Below are positions 25,401-32,089 of a stretch of DNA of 64,000 nt, in pieces. How positions within the stretch are numbered: position 1 is the stretch's first letter; each line of letters begins with the position of its first letter. Where the stretch lies: assembly GCF_037975245.1 (NCBI RefSeq), contig NC_092580.1:14855001-14919000 (forward strand), in the 5' to 3' direction. The position numbers and the translations under genes are program-made. This stretch comes from Apostichopus japonicus (lineage: Eukaryota > Echinodermata > Holothuroidea > Aspidochirotida > Stichopodidae). Below the pieces are notes generated by a model. It ran no database searches, was not told the DNA's origin, and worked only from the letters and a program-made list of their open reading frames with translations.

Positions 25401-28400
25401 TACGTTATGACTTTAGTTTACAAACATTTCTACCGTCAGACTCCATCAGAGAACTTATCCGATCATCTAGGTGTTGTAACGCCTCGAGCCAGTGCCTCAA
25501 CTCGAGTCAGACTTGAGTCCCGATTTAAGGGCCTCTAGACTTGATTCTTTGTTTGCAAAAGATTAGAATTGATTCTAGTCTCTGGTTGCACTGGTACAGG
25601 CGAAAAAACTGTACTCAACTCGAGTCTCAATTCACTGTGACTCAACTCGATTCAAGTCTCTAGCTTTGGTGACTCGACTATCTTGAGTGACTTTTCATAA
25701 CAAGTATATGAACCATTAAGCATACAAACAAACATGAGACTGAAAAGAAACAATATCTGTAGGTCCAGTTACATAATGTATGCAGTTGCATTTGAGAGAC
25801 TTGTTATAATTAGGGACTTAAATTGACTCAACTTAGATATTAACTTAGATATCAACAGGGACTCGTGGTGACTCGACCTAAGTAATCAAGGACTCAATGT
25901 GACTTGAACGGACAAAAGAAGCTTGACGCTGACTCGCAATGTGCTAAGCAGAATACTGGACACGACTTGATATGTGAAATGTAGCTAGTATTCAAAAGAC
26001 TCCGACCAAGACTCAAAAATAAGGGACTCGATTACAACACTGCTAGATGTAGAAGCTGTTACATTCATTACAAATCACCTCAAGCATCCTGTACACTTTT
26101 TGCACACTGAAGTGAAGTTTACTGAGAGACAACGACATAAAAACAACATCTGTATGCTGAGGTTGGATTATCTATCAAAAACTATTAAATTGGTGCAAAC
26201 TAAATGAATCCATTCTGATGTGGGTCTTCCAAATTTTAGAATATTACAAAAAAGGTTTTTGGGGTTTAATAAACAGCCATGTTTGTGCCTGTGTGGAAAC
26301 CAATATTTATTATCGTTCAAATGAGGTGGTTTTATTTGAGCAGTAGGCCTAACATTCCCTGTGAATCTCATAGAAGAATGAGTAGCTTCAATGTTAAAGC
26401 AGCATTTTGCGTCCTTTTCTATGATTTTTCTCAACCTCACTGACTCTACTATGCCATAACGACATACATAACTAGCTTATCTATTTATATTTTACTTCAA
26501 ATGGTGGCATAAAAGTTGAAAAAATTGCAACTTTCAACTTTGTTGTTCTCCAAGATATTTTTCGTTGGGAACCCAATAAACCTCGCCCATAATATGAATA
26601 TTTAAACACTACGAACGTCATTGACAGATACGTAATATAACACCATGCTTGATTTGTGTACAGTCTATATGGCAGTTGTACCAGAGAGTTGCATAACAAC
26701 TCACTGGTTGTACCAACGCAAAGTCTTGAATCTATTTTTAGCAACGGCTCATAACTAAACCTGCATCTCTGATTGGTTGAATTCAAACTAGTGGGTTTGG
26801 GAACTGAATGCGATTAATTTTTTATGTGGAATACTCGCCAATTAACGTTTTTGGCAGGGAAAAACTTGGCTAATATCTTAATTTGCTGTTTGATGTATGT
26901 AAAAAAACTTGATGGACATGTCAAAAAGTAGAAAACGGCAACCAAATGCAAAATGCTCATGAATAAACATACTATTCACTGATTGGTGGAATTCGAACTA
27001 GTGGATTTGGAGATATGAAAACTTTGTCGAGGACACTTTTACTCGTTATCGACATAAATCGTTAATTACTCGCTAATTAACGCTCTTGGAAGGGTGAAAC
27101 TTGGATGGTATCTTAGTTTGCTGTTTTATGATTGAAACATCTAAAAAAATCGATGCACATGTTAAAAAGGTGTAAAAAGGCGACCCAACGCAAAATGCTG
27201 CTTTAAGTTTGTAATATTTTGAAAATTCTTTGGGCAAAAGTTCTTTTCAGAGAGTCTGGTACTTTCCAAAAGAGAAACATAAAAGTATATAGATTTCACT
27301 TTAACAACATGTACACTTGACTGTCTGATGTACAACATTACCCACCGATTAGTTGTACACTTTTCATATTTAGTCTCTAGCTCTTTCTATCTGATCATGT
27401 TCAATATCACTCACCGAATCATTAGCAATGACGTTCCACCAGCGATGACAAACCAAAGAGCAGCTTTGCAGCAGATCGAGGACTGAAATTCTACAGAAGA
27501 TGTTTTCCAATATTTCTAGAGGCAAATTGGCAAAGTAATCACGATTATCATCATCTTCTTCTTCTTCATCATCCTGTCCGTCGCTCACCAACCCAAATGT
27601 TCGGGCCTTCAGTGGGGTTGCAGCATCAGGCCCCAATTCTTCCACTTCATACAAAATCTCATCAGGGATTTCATCTCCATCTAACACATCATCAAAGTAT
27701 TCATCATCATTAGATGACTTCTGATTACCCGCCATGTTTCCATCTCTGTTAGTTTCACACCAACTTGTCACCATTGAAGTATTTCCTGACAATTCACTGC
27801 TTGAAGGACAGATCTTTTTGCACTTTCCATTTCCTTTCTTCACTACGGGTTGATTGATCAGCTTTCGATCAGCACCAAATTGATAAGTGTCGTCGTCACC
27901 TTCACCGAGGCAATCCAAAAGGGACAAACTCTCCTCACTACAAGAAGAGAGCTTTGAGTCATCATCATCTTCGCCGGGTTCCTCCGGCAAATATGCTTTT
28001 CTTCTCCCGGATGACTGAGACGCAGTCAGTTTACCATCTTCATCTATGTCATAATCTTCCATCCATTCATCTAGAGAATCGTTATCGAATGCATCCTCTA
28101 ATTCTTTGGTCTTTTCTTGAGACGGCTGTGAAGAAATCAGAGTTCCATCATCTGAAATATCGTATTCATCGAAGATATCTTCAATGGAGTCATTTTCAAA
28201 AGCCTCAAGACTACTCGTTAAATCATCCTTAGATTTGCAGATCACCTCTTGTTTGTCTCCTGAATCTGTTGAGGAACCAGTAATACTCTCTCCTGCTGGT
28301 GTAAGAGAGGTCCCTGGTCTGTGACTAAAATCTGTCCTCCTTTGATCAGTAACTGACTTGGGGTTCTTCAGGTTCAGATTCCATGTTTCGTTCAAATTTT

Positions 28401-29787
28401 TCTTCACTGACTTCCGTTGAGAATCTTCCTCAGGTTGACAACCTCCAGAGTTTCCAACATCTTTAGGGGGAGATTTTACAAAATACTTTGTCAACGATGT
28501 CTGTTTCAGAGGAGAGGGTGTCTTTGAAGGAGGTGAACTCGGTGGTACATACTTCTGAAACTTTGGAAGTTTACTATTCGAAGGAGAGGGCGTCTTTGAA
28601 GGAGATGAACTTGGAGGTACATACTTCTGAAACTTTGGAAGTTTACTATTCGAAGGAGAGGGCGTTTTTGAAGGAGATGAACTTTGAGGTACATACTTCT
28701 GAAACTTTGGAAGTTTACTTTTCGGAGGAGAGGGCGTCCTTGAAGGAGATGAACTTGGAGGTGCATACTTCTGAAACTGTGGTGTACTCTTTGAAGGGGA
28801 TGAACTTGGCGGTACGTATTTCTGAAACTGTGACAGTTTACTTGTCTCACTTGCTTTCTGTGGGGAACCAAGGGTACAAATGGATCGTGATGCGACTGCT
28901 TTCTTCGGTGTTTCATGGCTAGAGAGATCTTGTGTATTGCTTAGATTTCCTTTATTGGGAGACACACCCTGAGACCTTTGGAAAACAGTAAGCTTCTCTG
29001 GTGACTGATTAGGTATTACAGTGGAGGTTCCTTGAGAGATTTTATTTGGAGTAGAATACCTTTGACCTGTATGAGGCTCATACTCGCTCCTGCTTTTGGA
29101 ATGTGTGTGAACTCCACGCCATGGTGACCTTTTTGAGGTGTTAACCATTGGTTTAACATTCCTTTGTAAGGAATCTCCAGTAGTGGGCGGACAGTTTGAT
29201 GCCATCTGAAGGTTACTGACTTTGGATGAACTGGAAGATTTTCCATCACTTCTTTTAACTGGTGATGGCTTTGTCTCATCAGTTCTCTTTTTAAAATTGT
29301 TGGTTGTTGTTGGTCTGTTCGACAGCATTTGAGAGCTGGACTGAAAATGTTTCATTTTACTTGTTGGAAATTCCATCGACTTCCGTTTGGGACTTCCAAT
29401 TTGAGCAAAACCACTTGCATTGTAAACACTCGCTTGTATAGGTTGAGCTTTTGTACCTTTGCTGGGTGAGATGTACTGTCTCTTAGGATTACTGACTGAT
29501 TTTGTGACAGTTGATGGGCCACCATGTTTAAGTTCTGGCCTTGCCTCTGGAAGGAAGCATGAGCCCTGAGAGCGCCCTCTTTGAGCTGAACTTATATTAA
29601 CATTTTTCTCACGAGTTGTTGACCTTTGAAATAACTGTGGATTGGTGAGAGATGCAGCGCCTTCTGGCGTATTTGAATAATGAAGACATTCCCGAGGACC
29701 CATCCATATCTTACGTCTCTTGGAAGATGGGTCCGAAGAATCAATGTCTCTTTTAAACTGGTCTTTTCGGGAATTATCCTCAGTCAT
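7318..29787 (-). CDS. FBH1: F-box DNA helicase 1, whole gene (20 coding exons)
   Basis: Spliced exons, in order: 29787-27415, 25294-25188, 24451-24328, 23015-22828, 20803-20690, 19872-19772, 19402-19324, 18860-18771, 17912-17678, 16507-16429, 15706-15620, 14761-14625, 13323-13224, 12407-12280, 11699-11648, 10410-10225, 9733-9614, 9093-8978, 8289-8158, 7473-7318. All borders are GT/AG and every phase joins, giving 4704 nt and 1567 aa. Known role: 3'-5' single-strand DNA translocase and SCF ubiquitin-ligase subunit in the nucleus that restrains RAD51 and acts at stalled forks. Visible: PIP box 429-436, F-box about 752-790, Q motif LTQEQ, Walker A AGTGKT about 1002-1007, DEAQ 1185-1188, motif III LVGDPHQQIYSFRGA, motif IV SFRFG, motif V TTAHKAKGLEFDTV about 1398-1411, motif VI YVAVTRAKK about 1448-1456, and C-terminal CxxC pairs. 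It is longer than the vertebrate protein (about 1040 aa) because of the N-terminus. A 5' UTR exon must lie upstream, since an acceptor sits at 29814. Confidence 0.95.
8158..8289 (-). CDS. FBH1: FBH1 coding exon 19: first Cys pair
   Basis: 44 codons in phase 0: EHFKFPLSTKLFLDSESNGQ then CLDCGQAIASQQRVA. The CLDC pair is the first half of a probable C-terminal zinc ribbon. Donor ATT/GTGAGT. Confidence 0.9.
8978..9093 (-). CDS. FBH1: FBH1 coding exon 18: motif VI
   Basis: Encodes EDINLPEDEKNLIYVAVTRA then KKSLMLNENLKKCLGKIS. R1453 is the motif VI arginine finger. Duplicated at 33627-33742. Confidence 0.95.
9614..9733 (-). CDS. FBH1: FBH1 coding exon 17: motif V
   Basis: Encodes IVLTTAHKAKGLEFDTVQLA then TDFSIFSLNVVPVEGGDVI. 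KGLEFD is helicase motif V. The copy at 33045-33161 has ALEFY in place of GLEFD. Confidence 0.95.
10225..10410 (-). CDS. FBH1: FBH1 coding exon 16
   Basis: Encodes CSIRNDFYRKMQSFSNLEVY and onward to ETVENLQSA, the helical stretch before motif V. A copy with a 1-nt insertion sits at 32343-32529. Confidence 0.94.
10640..11540. repeat. 25-bp minisatellite in FBH1 intron 15, about 35 copies
   Basis: Consensus on the plus strand is ATAACCTGTAGGAAACAG plus TTTTACT, most regular from about 10920 to 11530 and degenerate to the left. On the FBH1 sense strand each unit reads CTGTTTCCTACAG/GTTAT, a polypyrimidine tract plus CAG acceptor consensus. The real exon 15 acceptor (TCTCCTACAG/GG) shares its core. 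Confidence 0.95.
11648..11699 (-). CDS. FBH1: FBH1 coding exon 15 (52 nt)
   Basis: Encodes GFNFDKLMDLYKLSTGS. Acceptor CTCCTACAG/GGTTT, donor A/GTAAGT. The acceptor closely resembles the core of the 25-bp array that begins about 110 nt downstream in intron 15. Confidence 0.88.
12280..12407 (-). CDS. FBH1: FBH1 coding exon 14
   Basis: Encodes SLCGQQVGQKAIVCRGNTTI and onward to HRRLAFTG, the start of the 2A domain. Donor GGA/GTAAGT. Confidence 0.92.
12565..12845. repeat. Irregular AGGTCACTAGCATGG minisatellite in FBH1 intron 13
   Basis: About 17 copies of AGGTCACTAGCATGGA, alternating irregularly with the short form AGGTCACA, between exons 13 and 14. The direct AGGTCA words are spaced 8 to 25 nt. 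Confidence 0.92.
13224..13323 (-). CDS. FBH1: FBH1 coding exon 13: motif IV
   Basis: Encodes SFRFGSEIAYMANCILDVFK and onward to GTEEDG. SFRFG holds the motif IV arginine. The exon must begin at the upstream of two CAGs (TTCTTCAG/TCCTTCAG) to keep Ser-Phe. Confidence 0.94.
13989..14057 (-). repeat. tRNA-derived SINE fragment in FBH1 intron 12
   Basis: On the minus strand a box-A-like TGGTCAAGTGGTTGTTAGG is followed by a box-B stem-loop, GCAGG-TTCAAGT-CCTGT. No matching acceptor 5' strand is found, so this is a SINE head or tRNA relic. A 32-nt direct duplication (AATTCAAACAGTCATGCACA...) at about 13682 and 13815 lies nearby. Confidence 0.5.
14625..14761 (-). CDS. FBH1: FBH1 coding exon 12: motif III
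   Basis: Encodes AQQDVLLNQPIPKILVGDPH then QQIYSFRGARNAM. Two AGs lie 8 nt apart; only the upstream one (exon starting CTCAGCAG) keeps the frame and yields TPAQQ. Confidence 0.95.
15620..15706 (-). CDS. FBH1: FBH1 coding exon 11: Walker B (DEAQ)
   Basis: Encodes GYLKVYQLSKPIISDVQ then CLLIDEAQDLTP. D1185-E1186 are the catalytic acidic pair of a superfamily-1 helicase. Confidence 0.96.
16166..16367. repeat. ~116-bp tandem duplication with a perfect palindrome, FBH1 intron 10
   Basis: CAGGAACCATAGCATTTTAT starts both copies (16166 and 16282) and both contain CATTTGATAGTTCCAAGTC. At the junction ATGGTTCCTGT-AA-ACAGGAACCAT (16268-16291) is an 11-bp perfect palindrome. Confidence 0.85.
16429..16507 (-). 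CDS. FBH1: FBH1 coding exon 10
   Basis: Encodes AILKDAEYLWGRMIDEDDRE then AQITHDG, the conserved stretch just before Walker B. Donor G/GTAAGT. Confidence 0.94.
17678..17912 (-). CDS. FBH1: FBH1 coding exon 9
   Basis: Encodes YGHKLTFDLKPYTIKDLLPE... through AVLTHHDRM, the helicase 1B insert region. Phase 2 in, phase 0 out; donor ATG/GTATGG. Confidence 0.93.
18771..18860 (-). CDS. FBH1: FBH1 coding exon 8: motif Ia region
   Basis: Encodes TVQVEASRTFPGNTECRTTH then SLAFEKVKN. The segment CRTTHSLAF is the UvrD motif Ia/Ib type (TxHxLA). Confidence 0.93.
19324..19402 (-). CDS. FBH1: FBH1 coding exon 7: Walker A
   Basis: Encodes GTGKTTTLIKFAEANRYLHLL and then YVAFNK. GTGKT is the ATP-binding P-loop. 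Donor AA/GTAAGT. Confidence 0.95.
19772..19872 (-). CDS. FBH1: FBH1 coding exon 6: Q motif and start of Walker A
   Basis: Encodes KSKFPLTQEQLRIVNH...VVKVIAFA and ends in phase 1 inside the glycine that opens GTGKT. LTQEQ is the UvrD-family adenine-binding Q motif. Confidence 0.95.
20690..20803 (-). CDS. FBH1: FBH1 coding exon 5
   Basis: Acceptor TTCCTTTAG, donor CAGG/GTATGT. Phase 2 to phase 2. Encodes LHFRVFYALFLFEND... leading into the helicase core. Confidence 0.92.
21105..22827 (-). repeat. 132-bp tandem array made of the 3' end of FBH1 exon 4 plus its donor
   Basis: TACCTTCTACAGAGG recurs at 21231, 21363, 21495, 21627, 21769, 21901, 22033, 22165, 22297, 22429, 22561, 22693 and 22825 (the true exon 4 donor). 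The period is 132 bp, once 142, with a partial copy from 21105. On the sense strand each unit carries about 66 nt of exon 4 (EVLYC..TLLLSLQRQHNLCRR in frame), the AGAAG/GTATGT donor or a GTATAT variant, and intron sequence. Reading through is blocked by TAA in the intronic part. Intron 4 therefore holds about 13 near-identical decoy 5' splice sites. Confidence 0.95.
22828..23015 (-). CDS. FBH1: FBH1 coding exon 4 (3' end is the parent of the 132-bp array)
   Basis: Acceptor TTTATTAG, donor AGAAG/GTATGT. Encodes HPHPWSVVAALVILAEMV... to LSLQRQHNLCRR. The last ~66 nt plus the donor are repeated in intron 4. An intronic LINE ends only about 30-80 nt upstream of its acceptor. Confidence 0.93.
23040..24147 (-). 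mobile_element. 5'-truncated non-LTR retrotransposon (LINE) in FBH1 intron 3
   Basis: Minus-strand translation 24147-23587 has reverse transcriptase motifs: GVPQGSVLGPLLFVAYINDI (fingers/palm) and KKFADDTKLY (catalytic FADD). A second frame, 23594-23142, continues as VRPHLEYAVQAWNPYF...RRATRM and FFSNRVVNEWNGLP, the usual C-terminal end of such ORF2 proteins. The two frames meet at 23587-23594 after a short deletion, so the copy is dead. The 5' part of ORF2 (endonuclease and RT N-terminus) is missing. It is inserted in FBH1 orientation; (TA)-rich sequence flanks both ends. The clade (CR1/Jockey-like) is not settled by what can be seen. Confidence 0.92.
24328..24451 (-). CDS. FBH1: FBH1 coding exon 3
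   Basis: Acceptor ACATTTCAG, donor GAG/GTAACA. Encodes YLSTINRLPGESTIADLEK..., the helical region between F-box and helicase. Ends in phase 0. Confidence 0.92.
25188..25294 (-). CDS. FBH1: FBH1 coding exon 2
   Basis: Acceptor TTTTCAG, donor CAG/GTAAAT. Starts in phase 0 and ends in phase 2. Encodes FITWKKAYRRCKGNARAW..., the linker just after the F-box. Confidence 0.92.
25450..26055. mobile_element. Non-autonomous DNA element with ACTCGA subterminal repeats, FBH1 intron 1
   Basis: The left end CATCTAGGTGTTGTAACG (about 25465-25482) and the inverse of the right end, CATCTAGCAGTGTTGTAATC (about 26029-26048), form terminal inverted repeats. The interior is crowded with GACTCAACTCGA, ACTCGAGTC, GACTCGAC and variants in both orientations. 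The CAGTGTTGTAA-type end suggests hAT, but an 8-bp target duplication is not clear. Confidence 0.55.
26760..27200. repeat. Imperfect direct repeat of about 210-235 bp, FBH1 intron 1
   Basis: Both halves share, in order, CTGATTGGT(T/G)GAATTC, AACTAGTGG, CCAATTAACG or GCTAATTAACG, AAACTTGG, ATCTTA(A/G)TTTGCTGTTT, ACATGT and CAAAATGCT. The halves begin near 26769 and 26979. No coding content. Confidence 0.75.
27415..29787 (-). CDS. FBH1: FBH1 coding exon 1: disordered N-terminus, PIP box, F-box
   Basis: 791 codons, ending at donor GTGAGT (27414). The N-terminal 320 residues are basic and rich in SP/TP sites (SPKR, SPVKR, SPWRG), as in a CDK-regulated tail. Residues 321-424 hold five FQKY modules (F at 321, 338, 362, 386, 410; spacing 17 then 24), each followed by a Ser/Pro/Thr linker. 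The canonical PIP box QTSLTKYF (429-436) follows. Two acidic modules (about 529-556 and 566-593), both of the form AFxNDS...DYDI/EYDI...DG, are an internal duplication. A second acidic stretch (about 697-750) leads to the F-box LPLEILENIFCRISVLDLL, which should bind SKP1. The start codon has A at -3. It is the first in-frame ATG of the exon, but it follows a short upstream ORF. Confidence 0.95.
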
Positions 29788-29801
29788 CCTGATTCTGGCA
29801 T
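29784..29801 (-). promoter_or_regulatory. Five-codon upstream ORF overlapping the FBH1 start (ATGA)
   Basis: The 5' leader has ATG CCA GAA TCA GGA TGA. Its stop overlaps the main ATG as ATGA (29784-29787). Both ATGs have A at -3. The uORF lies in the same exon (acceptor AG at 29814-29815), so it is present in the spliced mRNA if that acceptor is used. It could lower translation or act by termination-reinitiation. Confidence 0.7.
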
Positions 29802-30779
29802 CGTGATGATAATCTGTGAAGCATAATTAGCAAAGTTACTCATCTAGTTCATTAAAAGTTCAATAGTATGAAGAATTGCATATTGTTGGGCATGCAAACA
29901 AGAGTCTTTTACTTGTGTGTCTTAGACCTACATCAAGCATGTTTTACCAGCGCTGGTTTCTCTTAGTTAGACCACATTGCATGGCTAACAGAAACTACAG
30001 ATTACTTGCCATGCTAGACTAATATGCATATATGTTTTGTTATTAATGTACACACACATGCTATCCAAGCCTTTTCCTTGCGTACCAAAGCATGTGTTTC
30101 AAAAGCTCCAACAAGTGCTGTGCTATATACTGTACCCCCCCAACCATTTGTAAGTGGACTGTTCCAAATTATCCTGTGAAAATGTAACCCATCCGTGCTT
30201 GTGATTAGCCGATTAGGCTTAAACCATTTTTGAAGGTGAAAGCGCAAGAAACATATCAGTGTGTCCCTTCATTGACCTTTTGTCTGGTACAGTACAAGCA
30301 AGATGTGCAGCATGAGGGATGTTAGTGTAAAGAGAAGTGACGTCAAAAGTACCATTTATGGCTGTACTGGGGATTTGGTTCTTGATATTATTTTTACCAA
30401 GTATTCAAGGTTTGTTTCCGATATACCTGGTATTTTCGGTATGTTCGTTGATGACAAATTTCAATACTGTCACTGTCAGTATGGGTATGAATGAAATACC
30501 AGGTATACCTGGCATAAAGATAAACCGATGCACCCAAGGGCATAATTAAATTAATGTTATAACTAAACCTCATTATGTATTCAATTATAAACACAAACAA
30601 AACTGATCCCTACCTGTACACTATTTGTTGGTACTATAATTGTGTACTGTGATTGTGAAACTAATGATCACACAATGGTTATGTTAAGATTTTTCTATTA
30701 AGGTTATGTTAACAATAACAGTACATCAAACTTTGTACTGAAGGGAAACTGAAAGGAACTGAACTAACACACTTTTTCT

Positions 30780-31560
30780 TAGGCCTAACGTTAGTTATTA
30801 ATTGGCTCACGATATCGTCTTCTCCCAGTATACTAGTGCTAACTTCATCTTTGAAGACTCATGCACTTGATTAACAGGTTGGCTATCCACAAAGCAACAC
30901 GGAAATAAATCCGATCAATATGAAATAACTAATTGCTTACTATATATACAAATGGGTGCTCATACCAGATTTCAGCGAGTTTCATTGAGATTCAGAGATG
31001 GAAATGTGAGACAATATTGGAGCAAAACATAAACAGCGTCACACGGAGATCACAGTGAGTGAGTTACGGAGATAGTTTTGCGAAATTAGGGTGCATACAG
31101 TTAATACATTACACCCTAGTACATAGGTACAGTGAAGTAATATTAAATAAGGATACTTATAGCAAACATGGCGTTTGAAAGGATCGATATGGCACTACAG
31201 AACGTTCATATTATATGCAAAGTTTTAACGTCCGTTTGATCATATGACACATCAATTGTAACATTTGTATTGTACTCATAGAAATTGAAGTAGGGAGAAT
31301 GACGTCATGCGACAGAACTTCACAGAAGTCACTCATATAACTGGTGGCGCTTTGCTTGTACGGCAAGCAGAGCCGTATATTTAGATATACGGCTCTGACG
31401 GCAAGAAAGTACCGGAGCGTAATACAAAAACTACGTCTTGGCATAACTAAAGTAATAAAGTTGACATAAATCACTCGAAATGGTGATATCGTGTGCCCCA
31501 TTTGTGTGCCAAAGTCGTACAAAGTTGGCAGTGGACTGCAGTTTCACAGGTCATTCTTAG
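30780..31560 (-). promoter_or_regulatory. FBH1: Probable FBH1 promoter / 5' UTR region
   Basis: The AG acceptor at 29814 implies an upstream non-coding exon. This stretch is the nearest CpG-bearing, repeat-poor DNA upstream and contains a perfect CRE octamer TGACGTCA at 31300-31307. Another perfect octamer is at 30338-30345. The exact start site and exon cannot be read from the sequence. Confidence 0.3.
31360..31405. mobile_element. 30-bp hAT-like relic with 8-bp target duplication
   Basis: ACGGCAAG (31360-31367) and ACGGCAAG (31398-31405) flank a 30-bp palindrome (31368-31397) made of CAGAGCCGTATAT, loop TTAG, ATATACGGCTCTG. The 13-bp arms are perfect. CAGAG-type ends with 8-bp duplications are the hAT superfamily signature. 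Only the two terminal repeats remain. Confidence 0.8.
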
Positions 31561-32089
31561 GAAGCGATAGTATAGGCAATTACATAGGAATAATAACTTT
31601 ACTAGTGTCGTCTGCTCAGCTGCTGTATTGTTATGCACTGAACTTGTACATAGTTAGGCTAGCCTAGGCCCCTAAACCGGCTGCGGCTGTCCTTTCGAAT
31701 GCGATATGACTAAGGCCTAAAGACATATATTATCTCCACCTCATTTTCCTTAAAACTGTATCCGTAACGATATATCTACTTGACAGAATAGCATGGGATG
31801 ACTGTCATGATGTCCTGGGCTTACTCTAACAATTCAATATTAGAAAAATAGGCTTAGCTAAACTTAGGCCTAGCCTGGTATGATTGAACAGCCTTGCCCT
31901 TGTTCTTACTTAGGTTAGCCTTAAGCCTAGAAAATTTCAGTATTTAATTTATCTAGAATTGTACAAATTTTCAAACACATCATCCATTTGCAACATATTC
32001 TATGGGTATAAGTATAGACAAAACAATATTTGTAGCATGTAGGCCTATGTCATTCTAAAGATTATATTTAGGCTGTTATAATGTCCTGT

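Noticed and set aside
28506-28922. Long open frames overlapping FBH1 exon 1 on both strands
   Set aside because: Shadow frames caused by the 72-bp coding repeat.
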